Of a DNA stretch of 64,000 nucleotides, positions 32,861-44,687 are shown in pieces (the first letter of the stretch is position 1; every line of letters starts with the position of its first letter). The notes beneath the pieces were generated by a model. It searched no databases. It saw only the letters and a program-made list of their open reading frames with translations, and was not told where the DNA came from. A program made the position numbers and the translations under genes. The stretch comes from Auriscalpium vulgare. Taxonomy: Eukaryota > Basidiomycota > Agaricomycetes > Russulales > Auriscalpiaceae. The stretch is from positions 434,001 through 498,000 of the forward strand of contig JAHBBC010000012.1 of assembly GCA_019915015.1 (NCBI GenBank), read 5' to 3'.

Positions 32861-34268
32861 ATGGCGAAGACAACGAAAGTGCTGACAACGCCGGCCCCGG
32901 GCACAGTTGTTGCGCCTGTGCACGTCTACGACGACGAGCAAACAGCCAAACTGCAGGAACTCCGCGACGTACGTGCCTCTATACCTCTCTTGCCGCGAAG
33001 CTTATCTCTGAGGGTAGTACGCCGCGACGCTTCGACTGCCGGACTCGGACCCATACGCGCAATGGGAAGCTCGCTGGCTCGCAAAGGCTGACACCGTGCC
33101 GCGCTATCTGCGCGCGGCCAAGTGGAAGGTCGACGACGCAAAGAAGCGCATCCAGGGCACGATCGAGTGGCGCAGGGAGTTCAAGCCGGAGCTCATTCCT
33201 CCAGAAGAGGTGCGTGTGTTTCCCCTGTCTAGCGTGCATCACTAAACTCGCCGTATCCAGGTCAAGATCGAGGCCGCGACAGGGAAAATGTGTGTACTTC
33301 CGTCCACTGTATGCGCGCCGCTAACATTTACATGTCAATCCAGCATCCTCACCGGCTTTGATGTCGACGGCCGGCCGATCATCTACATGCGGCCTGGCCG
33401 CGAGAACACCGAGACGTCCCCGCGCCAGCTGCGACATCTCGTATACGTCCTGTGCGTCCGTTTCCAGCCTTGTCTTCACTTTTGCTTATGTCCATCGCAG
33501 CGAGCGCGCAAAGGACCTCATGCCGCCGGGCCAAGAATCCCTCATGATCATCGTCGACTACAAGAGCACGACGCTCCGCACCAACCCGTCCATCTCCGTC
33601 GCGCGCAAGGTGCGCATCACACATGTGCACCTTCCCCGGCGCCGACATCTCACGCTGCGTTTATCTCGCAGGTCCTCACGATCCTGCAGCACCACTACGT
33701 CGAAACGCTCGGCCGCGCGATCGTCGTGAACCTGCCCCTGCTGCTCAACTTCTTCTACAAGGGCATCTCCCCGTTCCTGGACCCCGTCACGCGCGACAAG
33801 ATGCGGTTCAACCCGGACCTGTTCGAGCTCATTCCGCGCGCGCAGCTGGACGCGGACTTTGGCGGGGAATACGAGTTCCAGTTCGACCACGAGGTGTACT
33901 GGCAGACGCTCATCGAGTGAGTGCACCGTGCTTGGCTGTGTGTCAGTAATGGAGCTTCGTTACAGCGCGTGTGGGATTGCGCCAGATGGGACGCGTGTCA
34001 AGGAAGAGGCCTCGGCACCGGAGGCTGCGGCGGATGCCTCTGAGACTGAAAGCGCACACAACGCAGAAACATCCAGCTCGGAGCAATTTTCTCCGTCGCA
34101 TAGCTCCAGGTCAGACAGTACTAGACCGGATAGCCTCGCGTAACGAGCTAACTTATGCTGCTTCTCAGGTCAAGCGTCACAATGGCTGCCACACCCGACG
34201 TACACGACAAAGTTGCCTACATCGCTGAAGTCCAAGCCGTCAACGCCGAGTCTACCACTGTCTCATAG
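32861..34268 (+). CDS. CRAL-TRIO (Sec14-like) lipid-transfer protein
   Basis: Phospholipid-transfer/lipid-binding protein of the Sec14 superfamily, near the Pdr16/Sfh type. Start MAKTTKVLTTPAPG at 32,861. Small exons give the CRAL-TRIO N-terminal helices (VPRYLRAAKWKVDDAKKRI, EWRREFKPELI), then the lipid pocket: ILTGFDVDGRPIIYMRPGREN, ESLMIIVDYKS, VLTILQHHYVETLGRAIVVN and FFYKGISPFLDPVTRDKM. The domain ends ADFGGEYEFQFDHEVYWQTLI. After an intron at about 33,917 a short acidic tail follows (DGTRVKEEASAPEAAADAS). A 58-nt intron with a GCTAAC branch site (about 34,111-34,168) would extend the tail to a stop at 34,268; without it the protein stops at 34,143. I prefer the spliced form because the intron signals are good. 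Confidence 0.88.
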
Positions 34269-34611
34269 AAGGCGAAGTAGACGGCTGCTTGTCGACCTAC
34301 TGTAGTCTCTGCGTCTCTGATCTTTGCGCCTGTTGTGCTTGCCTTGTAATCATCGTATTCTAGAATATACCTGTCAAATCTACTAGGCCGCGTTGTCTCT
34401 GTAAGTACGCCACGCCGTCATGACGAACAAATAGTACCACCTGCATAGACGCGTTCTCGGAGAGCTGCGTAGTCATTGGACGTTGGTAGCCATAATTTTA
34501 TGTTGGAGAGAGCGATGGTGTCGAACTCTTGAAAGATGCGCGAAGGTGAGTGTCCAGCGACAAGCGAGGATGAGATGAATGCGGCGTGACGAAACCCAGT
34601 GCTCAAACTCA
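34269..34611. other. Intergenic before cassette copy 2
   Basis: About 340 bases. A minus-strand frame here (near 34,418-34,600, including KLWLPTSNDYAALRERV) is open but unrecognised. It could be the displaced 3' part of the broken Crinkler gene on the far side of copy 2; that is untested. Confidence 0.4.
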
Positions 34612-34612
34612 C

Positions 34613-36261
34613 GTGCGCGTGAGATCTGGAGATGTTTCCGCGATACGGATCAGTCGAAATTTTGAGATCGTGCTGCAGCTCACCTCCTTGCAACCTCGAT
34701 CCTTTACGCTGGCTTTCTGTGCTCTCTGGCGCGTCCGAGTCGGAGACTGAGGAGTGGTGGGGTAAAACGCAAAGCCCGTCGTGTACGCGGGAGGCATACG
34801 CGTCGGGTGCGGTTACGTGGTCCCGAGACCAGGTCAGTCAACGGCCTTGAACAAAGAGGCACAGTCGCGGAGCTCACCATACGCTCGTTTAGACTCGGCC
34901 TCCGTCGTCTGCACCGCGGCACTCCGACCTATCTGCCAACGCGTCCGTGACCGATGCTTCATCCCGCTTGGGAGGGTATATGCATGTGTATATGGGATGA
35001 CAGCATTGCGACTTTATATCATGGTATGAGCCGTTCCCGCAGCATCGAACGAACTGCTCACGGTCCCGATGGTTTAAACAGGCGCCTTGCGCAATGAAAC
35101 TTGCTGGGTATCCTGGTGGCCAGCCTTCAAGCTTCACCTACTTCGCCCTCCGTGTCGGCACCATCATTTGGTTTTGCCTCCACCTGGTTCATCAACACTT
35201 TCTCTGGAAGCCACCGTTATTGTTCTGCGGTCCCTTCCACCCCTACATGTCGCTTCGCTGTTGGGAACCTATCTCGATGTTGCATAGATCCCCTGGCACG
35301 GTGGCACGTCTGTCTTGTCGACTTTGGCATAGGCTGTCTTGTCGACTTTAGGAGGCAATATTGAAGAACGTATCCGAATCGAATGTCTCTTCTGACTGTC
35401 TCTTCTGACTGGCTATCGCCCAGGAGTCGTCCGGGATGGATCAATCAATGTTATTGATCGCTCTTGGAGCATTTCCACCGCGGAGGAGAGGCGGCGAGAA
35501 GATTTCGGGCCTGCCGGAGGACGGTTGCGCGCGGTGGTCAAGATTTAAAGGTATTTTGGACTGAATGTACCGCCCCAGCTGCGATCCGTGAGGAGACAGC
35601 GCAGCCCTGGCCTTGGCGCCAAAATGCGTCATGAACCAGGACACGCAAGGCCGAAGAAAGCGGTTGCGTTTGTCACAATGCAGATGCAGATCTGACGGGG
35701 GTTCGCACAATGTTCGAATGGCCAACACCACGCGTACATCGCGCGGCTGCTGACCCTGACCATCCGCGCCGGCCATGATTCTCCCTTCTCCGACATCAAG
35801 TGGAAAAGGCGCGAGGAAAAGGCGCGAGGAAAAGGCGCGAGTACGGCCAGCGCTCCACTGCCTTGCTATCTTGTGCGTGCTGTCTCCATGTCCTTGGCAG
35901 TGAGCTAACGAGTGCCAGTGTCTTTCTAGCACTCGCCTTGGGCTCCTCTACCGGACGCGTACGTTTTCCCTGCAAGAGCCGTAGATGCCGTTGCCGGTCG
36001 CACGCACGCCAACATGCGTTGCCTCGCCTTCCCGGAGAAACTCTCACAGGTCAGAGCCCATTGTTTAGAGAAGCAGAAAAATATTGATTGCTGCAGCGCA
36101 ATCGATAAGAAAGAGAGGAGAGAAATGAAGTAACGAAAGAAAAACGGATACAAATACAACAGATATGAAATGTCCGACTGGTGCGTCCCTGCCTTGCTCG
36201 CCTTGCTCTATCCCTGCTCAATGCATCCCAAACCTGTCTCCCCTTATGCCTTCGTCCCACT
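34613..36261. other. 3' part of cassette copy 2, no clear gene
   Basis: Counterpart of 21,488-23,100. The same remnants are present with extra indels. No intact gene was recognised. Confidence 0.45.
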
Positions 36262-38238
36262 TCAAACCTTCCTCCGACACACTCCGAGGAAGGTCATATC
36301 GCCCTGATGCGCATTGGGATTGTTGATGTGTCGCTGCAACGCGTCCTTCCTCGAGTATGGCTGGTTTGTCTTGCAGTCCGGATGCAGACATATGAATGTG
36401 TCGAGGGCATCCGGCCGCGCGAATCCGCCGTCAGGCATGGGCAACATCTTGTGCGTGATCCGCATGTGCCTGCGGTGCTCATCACGACCGCGGAAGGATA
36501 TTCCCTCACAGCATTTGACGCGGCAGACCAGACGCCCGTCGGCCCTCTTGAGCGCCGGCAGTTCCGCCTTGGGCTCGTCGTTGACCAGTTCGTCTTCACC
36601 TTGCTTTCGCTCCGCCTCCGCCTCCACCCCCGCCTCCACCACCACCTCCTCCAGCCCTCCACATTCTCCCTCCACTTCGTGTTGGAATATGCCCGGCTTC
36701 TCCCCAGTCCAAGACGGCGCGGTCTGCAAACCCGGTCCTCCTGTTGACGGCAAGGCACTAGGCCCTGCGGAGGATGGTTTTAGATTTCTTGGACCATTGT
36801 TGGCCGCGCGGCTCCCATGCCCGCGGCCGCTCGTCTTGGATCTAAAGTCTTCTTCTACCAGGGCCTTGTCTGCGTGCGATCGGGCCCTCTTACGACGGCC
36901 CGCGCAGTCACCGACCCTGGACTTCTCCACCTTCCTCTTCTTCGCCTGCGATGATGTTGCTGTAGGCTCGTCATCTCCGAGCTCGTCGAGAGTCCTCCGG
37001 GAGGCCCTAGCTGCAGGCGAAGGCGCAACTAGGGTGAAAGCCGGAGGTGTCAGCGGCCATGGTGCGCCGTTAACGACGGGTGTGGCCATAGCGGCCGCGT
37101 AGTTTCTGTACCGGAAGCCCGAGTCGTCGGAGACCTGCGGGGCTCCCAGGTATGGTTTCCTCTCCGGAATGTATGCCGGGAATGACCCCGCGCCGTGGGT
37201 GGGGGTGAGCGGCGGCGTCGACAGGACACCGACGGGCGGATAGGATGTGATGCTTGTCGGCGTGACCGGGGACCTCGAGGACCTCGATGACCCCGGCGAT
37301 GTGTAGCGTGATGGCAACGGGGCGATCACACGAGGCTTGACTGTGAGCGCGGGGACGGGCTGTTCGTAGGACGAGACACCCATGGACGGCACGGGACCGG
37401 GATGCCACGCGGGCATCGCAGCGTTAATGGCTGTCGATTGGTACTGCTGTCGAGTCGTATGTGAGTAGTCGACCTATGGGGACAAATGGGAGATACTGAC
37501 GTTGGTATACAGTGGAGGCATCACCCCGGCGGGGGCCATCAGCGCAGCGGGAGTGTGGCGAGCCGGGGCATTGTTCCACTGTGGGTGAACGGCGGCGCTG
37601 CTCGCAGTGGCGTTGGCGTGGCGCTGGGTGATGAGGAGGTGTTAGCTGGACCGCGATTTCATCGTGCGAGATGAGTGCTCACCGAGCTCACGGTCTGATT
37701 TGCCTGGGGGTAGTAGATGCGTTCGACAAAGTTCTTGAAGAAGTCCGCAGAATTGGTGGATCCTTCCGGCGGAGGCTGTTCCGTGGTGTTCTATAGGTTT
37801 GAAGCGCCATGTGAGTACTACGTTCAAGCTATGTAATGACTCTGCTCACCATCTGGTGTGGCGCAGCGAGAGGCGTTGGACGGAGGGCATGGCCGTTCTG
37901 GACCGCGGGAGAGAACTACGACGGCGGGCATGGTAAGGATGCAGTCCACAACTCATGCGCATCACACTCACGGTGTAAACGTCGTGTTCAGCTTGACCTT
38001 CGAGGTCGGTCCTGTGGCGAGCGGGTTGATACGCCGCTGAGGCAGGCCTTGGCGCGAAGCTGAGACCTGTGGGGGCTGGGATGCCCCCAAAGGGAGTGCC
38101 TGCCTGGCCGTTGTTGTTGAAGTTGCCGCCGTCTGTGCCACTGCCGTTGTCAACGCCATTGACTGGCCACCACGACGCATTCGCAGCGGGGAAGTCTCTC
38201 TCCAACTGCTGTGTGTTGAGATTCTGGTAAGAAAGCAT
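36262..38238 (-). CDS. C2H2 zinc-finger protein of the cassette, copy 2
   Basis: Counterpart of the gene at 19,511-21,487, with the same five-exon plan. Start MLSYQNLNTQQLERDF at 38,238; last exon ends at 36,262. The disordered Pro/Ser region, the KKRKVEKSR nuclear-localisation motif and both zinc-finger-like units (CRVKCCEGISF...HMRITH; CLHPDC...ALQRH) are unchanged. The differences from copy 1 that I can see are scattered substitutions (for example R for G in the first line, CAGRRKRARSHADK for CAVPRERARTQADK), and the frame stays open, so this gene may still be under selection although its NTPase partner in this copy is broken. Confidence 0.75.
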
Positions 38239-39743
38239 CGTGTGTAATCGGGGCGGTGGTGGATCGAGGCGGAAGTTGTCTGGGAGGACAATTGGAGGGT
38301 TCAGATCAAGTACAGGGCGCGCTGCCTTATAGACGCGCCGGCAGGTCGCGCTTTGACCTTCGGCTAGCAAGTGCAGTGCGCCGGGACCATTATACAGTCC
38401 GCTTCCTCGTGTCTTTCGTTCCTCGCTAACGAATGTCCATCACAGCATTGCGCGTGCCGAAGTGCTGGGACGACCTACCTAGTATCAGAGTCCGCCAGGC
38501 GACATGCCTACTTCCATCATTCCCGTCCTGGCTTCCTCGGAGCATGCGGGCGCAGAGATGTTGCAACATTTGATCGCCTGCAACGTGTTTCAGGCGAAGA
38601 CTCATATATAGATCCTGCGTAGCTCAGGAGAAGAATGCTTACGCTCCTCAGTCTTGCTCCCCGAAATTGGTTCCGGCATATGGCTAACAACATGCTCGAC
38701 TTGCGCCGGAACTCTTCGAGTATCCGTCAATGTTCCTGGACCAGCTAGGCGTGGGCCTGAGCCTGGGCGGCGGACCTGCAAGCTCACGTCTGCCGTGCAG
38801 TTTCTTTGTTTTCTGACTGGACTCGCTTAGGGATATTACGTCTAGCCCAAAATACTCGTGGGCGGTAGCAGGCGTTAATCGCGCACAGTCACCCATACTT
38901 GTTCTCCCACAATTGCCGAACCTTTCGACAAACTGCCTCGATTCTTCGGGAGCAGACGTGGGCTAGCGCGCGCACCGCCCATCGTCGCCGAGAGGAGACG
39001 CGCGGCTGACACGTTGCAATTGGTATCTAGATTCCAGAGCTTCAAGCTGTATCACGCATTTCTTCCAAAAACGATGATACTTATCTGTTTACGGAACAAT
39101 GGCGAGTTAGCTGACAACCATCTGTTGATAACAATCACCAGGACAAAACAGACAAGAGTGTATGGATTCGCGCCGTCGTTCAGCAGCAGTTCGTATGACG
39201 ACACGGTACGGCGCGTTGGACTGTTGTTCAGAGCGCGCATTTGGTAACGTAGCACCGCAACGCGGCCTCAAGGCCTCACCTGCAAGGCGTGGACCGCATC
39301 TCGCAAGCTCACCTTCGAATATCGGCTGCTTCGTGGAATATTCAAACTCACCTGCGCTACCAGGCCTCCTCTCTGTATAAGACATTCACACGCTGCTCAT
39401 CGCACAATAAAAATCATGTTATCCTCGCGCAGAGGGAACAAGGCTGTCGAGTGGGTACTTATTATCCATAATAATTTTGAATGCTGGAAAGTTCGCATCG
39501 CTGTACATACGCGTGTCGTGCTATGCTGGTGTCAGTGGTGAATTGGAAGGAAACACTGCGCCGAGATAAGAAGAATAAGAGTTGCTTGCAGCTCCCCGGC
39601 CGCTCTCGACTGAGATTTCGCTGTGTGGGAATAACACGGTCCGGAGTTCGACCGATGCGCGTCCAAGGCTACTGCACACACAACCACCGACCCTGGACCA
39701 GAACCCCACCCGCCTCACAGTCGAGTCCACAACCGTCTCTCTG
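38239..39743. other. Divergent intergenic region of cassette copy 2
   Basis: Mirror of 17,996-19,510, with the conserved TATA box (complement of 38,326-38,331). No gene was recognised. Confidence 0.45.
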
Positions 39744-42700
39744 ATGTTGGAAGATCCCGAGGATGGCATGCAGTCGGCCCCTGTCGAAATTGAAGATTGC
39801 AGTGACCAGAACCACCGTGATTGGGATAATATATTGAATAATATGTTTTCCTTCGACCCCGATTTCGATGCAACCTCGGACTTGATGGTAGTACTCATTC
39901 TGACTGCTGTTATCGCCACCTGCCCGCCGCTTGCACGACGTTACCAACGCGCAGCTGGCGCACCAAAGATAGGCGCGCACGCCGACAGTCTTTTGGGTAA
40001 CGAAGGCTTTGCCAGTCTGCTCGCCACTTGCAGGCGGCAACAATCATATAAGAGCCTTCGTCTCGCATGTGAGTTTCCTCAACTTCGGATAGACGCCGCG
40101 AATAATCCTTGATTGCAGTGCCGTTTCCAGTCGTGCCAGCTGGCCTTGAGCCGACTGTCGCCGTTCAAAGCCGTACGTGACAATGGTATCTTTCTCCTGC
40201 GATTTTATTCACGAATGAATTTGGAATGAACAGAAGACCACTCAGAAAGTGAAAAAGAGGGTGAGCCTGATCTGTCCTCTCGAAAGTCGGCAGCATCTGA
40301 AGATTGTCCCAGCAACCGAGAAGTCCTGGACGGTACCCTACAAGGGCCTTACCAAAGCCGCTTTAATTGGTACGATGTGCCGAGCTATGGAAACCGCCGA
40401 TGTCCATGCCAGATCTTTTCCCATTATCCAATCATCTGGCACCGGGAAATCGCGCTTGCTGGACGAGGTTGCAAAAGAGTATGTCGTGATCCCCATGAAT
40501 CTGCGAACCGGAACCCAAGGTCAGCATCGGGAACCTGAAGCATTTGCCAGTCCGTGCTAACTTTTTGCAGGATACCCTCCACCAGATGATGTTTTGCTCG
40601 ATTGGTGGAAATTTACAACGAAAGAGACGGACATTAAGCGGTGTATCGACGCGTTCTTGTTTGCCATTCTCGAAGTGGCCAAAGAACGTCTGGCGGCCAT
40701 AGTGGAAAATCGCGCTGACTTCCACACCAATCCTCCCCACCTTGCAGAAGTTGCTGCGATGTTCCGGACGAAGATGGCAGAAGGGCGAAAATGGGCCCAG
40801 CACGGCAACTACCGCTACTCGTTCCACGAAGCCGTCGTTAATAGAGCTAAAACGGCAAGCGCTAGCCTCCTTACCCTCCTTGTTCATTGCTGAGTTTGTC
40901 TCGTAGCTTTTCTTCGGAACGGATGAAATCCTCACCGCCGGTTAGTCGCATCTATCCTCGAAGTTCTTGATCTGACCCATCTTGTTAGACATCGCTAAAG
41001 ATTTGCTCAGACTGCTTAGTAACAGAAAGCAAGACCACCCAGCTGTCATTCTCGAATTCGACGAGTGCAGCATCCTCACTGAGCTCGCAGATGGACAGCA
41101 GAGTCTTTATGGCAACCTCTGCCGCGGCTTATCAAAATTGAGACACCTCCCTATCTTTTCCTAGCAACCGGTGGAAAATTTCATCTGCTCTTTGCCCCCG
41201 CATGGGCAGAACCGTCGTCTCGCTTGAATGAGTCGGTCTACCGGAGTTTGGGTCCTTTCACCGAGCTCGGCTTTGACATATTTGCTCGCAAGTTTGAACC
41301 TGGTTCCATGACACTGGATACTGTTGCGTCGATAGACTTCAAGGTCACGCTAGGCCGGCCACTGTACGTCGTCGCTTGACCTGTCGAATCGTTGTAGTTT
41401 CCTCACCTGCAATGCAGTCTGGCGACGCGGTTTCAGGAGGGGAACCAAGAAGTGAGAGCCTCGATTGGAGAATTTGCGCAGCTCAAGCTCCTGCAGAGGG
41501 CCCAGTTCGATGCAAAGAAGCAGGCCCTGTCACCCGCCGAACAGCTGGCATGCCTCAGTGCTCGTTTGAGCACGGAATTCACTGCCCCTTCATGGTCATT
41601 CAGCGAGGTTGAAAGGTACCAGGTCGAGCACCACATGCGCTTTTGCATCGCCGCCACCACCGGTCTTGAACGAATGTTCACCATTTCCGCATCCGAACCC
41701 CTCTTTGCAGAGGCTGCCTTCTCCGTCATGCACTCTGTCGTGCCATTCTCGGCGCCGCAGGCCCTTCTCTACCACTTGAAGTCGTCTGGCATCAGCAAGG
41801 GCGATCGGGGGAGCTCATCGTCGCACTCCTTCTTCTCCTCGCGCGCGACAATGCATCAATCGCTACCAAGAATTCTTCTCCCACTGCATCCGTCGACGAC
41901 TATCCTTCCATTGTATCCGTCGAGGACTTCCTGACGCAGTTCTTACCCTCCGTCGCTGTCGACACTATCCTTGGCTCGAATCCGTCCCGCATCGAAAAAC
42001 CCGAACTTGAAAAGACCACACTTCGGGAAACCTTCAAGGATTCGAGAATTTATTTCACGCACTTCATCAAGGTCCAGAGCTTCCAGGTGCTGTCACGGCG
42101 ATTCTTGCTCGTGCTGATCGCCCGTGGCGCAGCCGTCTTCTGCGCCAACAATCAACGTGGGATTGATCTTCTCATTCCTTTCTTATTCCGGGACAACATC
42201 ATGCAAGTGTACAACGTCGCTGTACTTCAGGTGCAATGCAAGAACGATGCGGCGGTCACGGATCATATACGCACCCGCTACTTTGATGGCATGAATCCGT
42301 ACACGGTCGGCGTCTTCGAAAAGGCCGAATCGGAGCCTGTACCCGTCATCTGCATCGTCAACGCGCTTGCATCTCCCCGGCCTATCGTCACGGTGGCAAA
42401 GCGCGGTAGACGTCGTCGCATGGACAAGTACACGTCCTGGGACATCTGGATGGCCGGCGCATCCTCTGAGACCTTCGGACCGATCAAGCCAATCGAGGAC
42501 AGTATCTATAAAGAGTTGTTGGAGCATACGATAAGTAATGCGGAGTCGTATTTCGTCGGCGTGGAGGACAAGGACGATGAAGACTTGCGACCGATGCTGC
42601 GGCGAATGGCAGCCTTTGGCATGAGTCATCAACCAGACCACTGGAAGCAATTCGTATCCGACCCCAGCGCCAAGCCCGTAGTGTTGGAAGACGAGGTAGA

Positions 42701-42899
42701 GAGCGACCCTGAGTCGGAGGACGAGAGGCCTCTCGCATCCGCTTCTGTACCCACCCGACGAGCAATTGGACAGAAGTCAAATCGGGCGTCTCGAGACGAC
42801 GGTGAATCGGACGACGACGATGACCACGTCCAGCGTCGGCAGGGCCGAGGCGCCGCTTCCAACGAAGTGAGCGAGGACGTTGTCATGGCAGGTCTGTGA
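39744..42899 (+). pseudogene. Crinkler-RHS-type NTPase/nuclease gene, copy 2 (broken)
   Basis: Counterpart of 14,844-17,995, start MLEDPEDGMQ at 39,744. Walker A SSGTGKSRL (near 40,435), Walker B VILEFDEC (near 41,050) and the nuclease-like core (GIDLLIPF, VLQVQCKND near 42,160-42,240) are all present. Compared with copy 1 it has a TAG codon in frame near 40,904 (Lys codon in copy 1), a 7-bp deletion near 41,155 just before the ATGGKFH block, and one G lost from a run near 41,807. The two deletions shift the frame. An in-frame three-base difference lies near 41,082. The gene is therefore a recent pseudogene. The acidic C-terminus ending VVMAGL is still readable. Confidence 0.8.
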
Positions 42900-43092
42900 T
42901 TCATGATTCGGGCGGCTGTTACTGTATCTCTACTTTCTTCGCGTCCTTCGGTCATAAACTTTTACCAATTGCACCTCTACGATCCATGTCAACGATTTAT
43001 CTTGTCCTCTACGCTAGTAGGAAGGTCTGCGCGCCATGACCGAAATGTGCCAATGGCGCAGTTTTCTCGATGAAAAGGGCCAGCGTGAGCGT

Positions 43093-44252
43093 TCATAATG
43101 CTGAGTCGCACTCCCTTACTGTGATAAGGTATTGGCCCTCCAACGAAGGGCGTGTACATACGAATATACAGCGTCCGCGCATGGTCGTTTGTCGGCGAGC
43201 AGGCGGTTCGAATGATGCATCGATCATGAAGCTCAGAGTGTGATCTACCTGCACGACGCCGTCTGTGGAATTCAAGTCACCCTTGGTTTCAACTACTATT
43301 ACCAACCCCTCGATGTCCGAGTTCGCGAGAGGGACAGTGTAAATGCCGTCGGGAGGGGCGGTGGGGAAGCGACGCTGAAGCGTGAGCTTGCATTGCAAAA
43401 GCTCGTTATAAGTACGTGGGACGGCAGGCTGCCTCACGTTCCTTTTCGGAGTCGTAACGAGCCATTGACATGCGGGTGAACTTCTCGACGAGCACCACAG
43501 TCGCTCGCGCAGGTTCCTTGCGCTCGTCGTATATCGCGCCAAGAGACACCTGCAAACGGGCGATCGCCGGGCAGTACGCAGTAACGGGCGTCGCGAGGGT
43601 GGTCACGGGCCGGCCGTTGTAGATCGGCACGCCCTCCTGAGCGATTTTTTCGTATTGGGGGGAACGTGCGAAGGCAGACGGAGAGTGTTTCTCGCCAGCC
43701 TGCTGGCAGAATAGAAATGCTGGGAAAAGAAAATGGGCAAATGTAAAGGCGATGAACATAGGTGGCATGCCGCACCTCTTTGGGTGGCGTCGAGTGCATC
43801 CTCCACGCGCCCTACGCTCGTCAGAGCAGATGCATACATCAAGGTGATAAATACTGACCGGTATCCACAATCAGAATGAGCTGTATGTGACCTGGTGTAG
43901 TCCAGCTGCGATTCTGGGAAATCTTCGCATCTGGCGAAACTATTCTCTTCTCGGAATGGTCGTGAACGCGCTGCGCAAGGTCTTCATTCGGAGCCGTCGG
44001 GATAGGATCCGCCTACGAAAGAAAGAAGAGTCGGCCACGACCTTGCAAGTTCGAGGAAAGAAAAACCAGAGAGTAGAGCGACAGTTGACGCCTTTTGATT
44101 CCTGCCTCAGCGAAGATGGCGGTGTAGTCGGCCTTATGCAAGATAGCATCTACGAGGTCACTGGCAGAAGCCTCCTCGTCGATGTCGATGGTGACAACGG
44201 CGACATAATCGTGCGGTGCGAGGAACGAGGAAAAGAAGTAAACTCGAGGCAT
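43093..44252 (-). pseudogene. Crinkler-type gene with N-terminal header, truncated and frameshifted
   Basis: A second, different Crinkler gene. Start MPRVYFFSSFLAPHDY at 44,252. Exon 1 (44067-44252) and exon 2 (43859-44012) join across an intron to form the ubiquitin-like Crinkler header: DIDEEASASDLVDAILHK, then KRRQLSLYSL-ADPIPTAPNEDLAQRV and the closing HIQLILIV. Downstream, PIYNGRP (near 43,620) and, in a shifted frame, RRFPTAPPDGIYTVPL and VVVETKGDL (near 43,290) match the body of basidiomycete Crinkler-kinase proteins as I recall them. The frame changes by one base near 43,430 without a usable intron, and the junction near 43,770 is also doubtful. The protein stops at 43,093 in mid-domain, about 30 bases from the outer edge of cassette copy 2; no kinase domain follows. 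Best read as a gene cut by arrival of the cassette and then decaying. Confidence 0.65.
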
Positions 44253-44687
44253 GGTGATCGTGGTTCAAGTGCCATGAAGGTCAAGGTTGTGAGTCCGAAA
44301 AAGTGAGCCTCCTGGCAGCTCACTCCCAGCATCGCCTTCGCCACTGGCATAACTTGCGTCCAGGATATCTCACATCTCTATTCGCTGTCTGATCTCTCAT
44401 GCCAGCGATCGCCCCCTCAAGCATCCGGCGGGGTGCAATGCACTGCTACACAGGCCCGGGCGTCCCTAGTGCGTCCCCTCAGTCCGGCGGCTCAGTCCGT
44501 CCACTGGCAGTCCGTCCAGTCCTCCGTGCCCCCTTCTCTCCGTGCAGGCAGTTCAGTCAAGGCGAGCACGTCTGTTGCGATAACAACATGGTCCGCGCGC
44601 TCCCACCACCCGGATACAAGATGTATTATAGCGAATAAAAACAAGAACCACTGAGTATAGACCCATCAATCACCGAGAAGAGACCCA
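44253..44687. other. Intergenic
   Basis: Between the Crinkler start and the 3' end of the sterol-transporter gene. It is rich in GTCC-type short repeats near 44,480-44,540. No gene was recognised. Confidence 0.4.

Larger units (their letters stand above)
34612..43062 (-). repeat. Cassette copy 2, inverted relative to copy 1
   Basis: Reverse-orientation copy of 14,687-23,100. Gene order is mirrored: zinc-finger gene (-) at 36,262-38,238 and NTPase pseudogene (+) at 39,744-42,899. The inner edge is at about 34,612 (ACGTGCGCGTGAGATC) and the outer edge at about 43,062, just after AATGGCGCAG. A 13-bp unit is present three times near 35,803-35,841, against a single unit in copy 1. Confidence 0.9.

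Noticed and set aside
34612..43062. Assembly artefact explaining the inverted copy
   Set aside because: The two copies differ by substitutions, a nonsense codon, indels and a 13-bp triplication, and each has its own flanks; an artefact would be near identical. Long reads would still be the proof.
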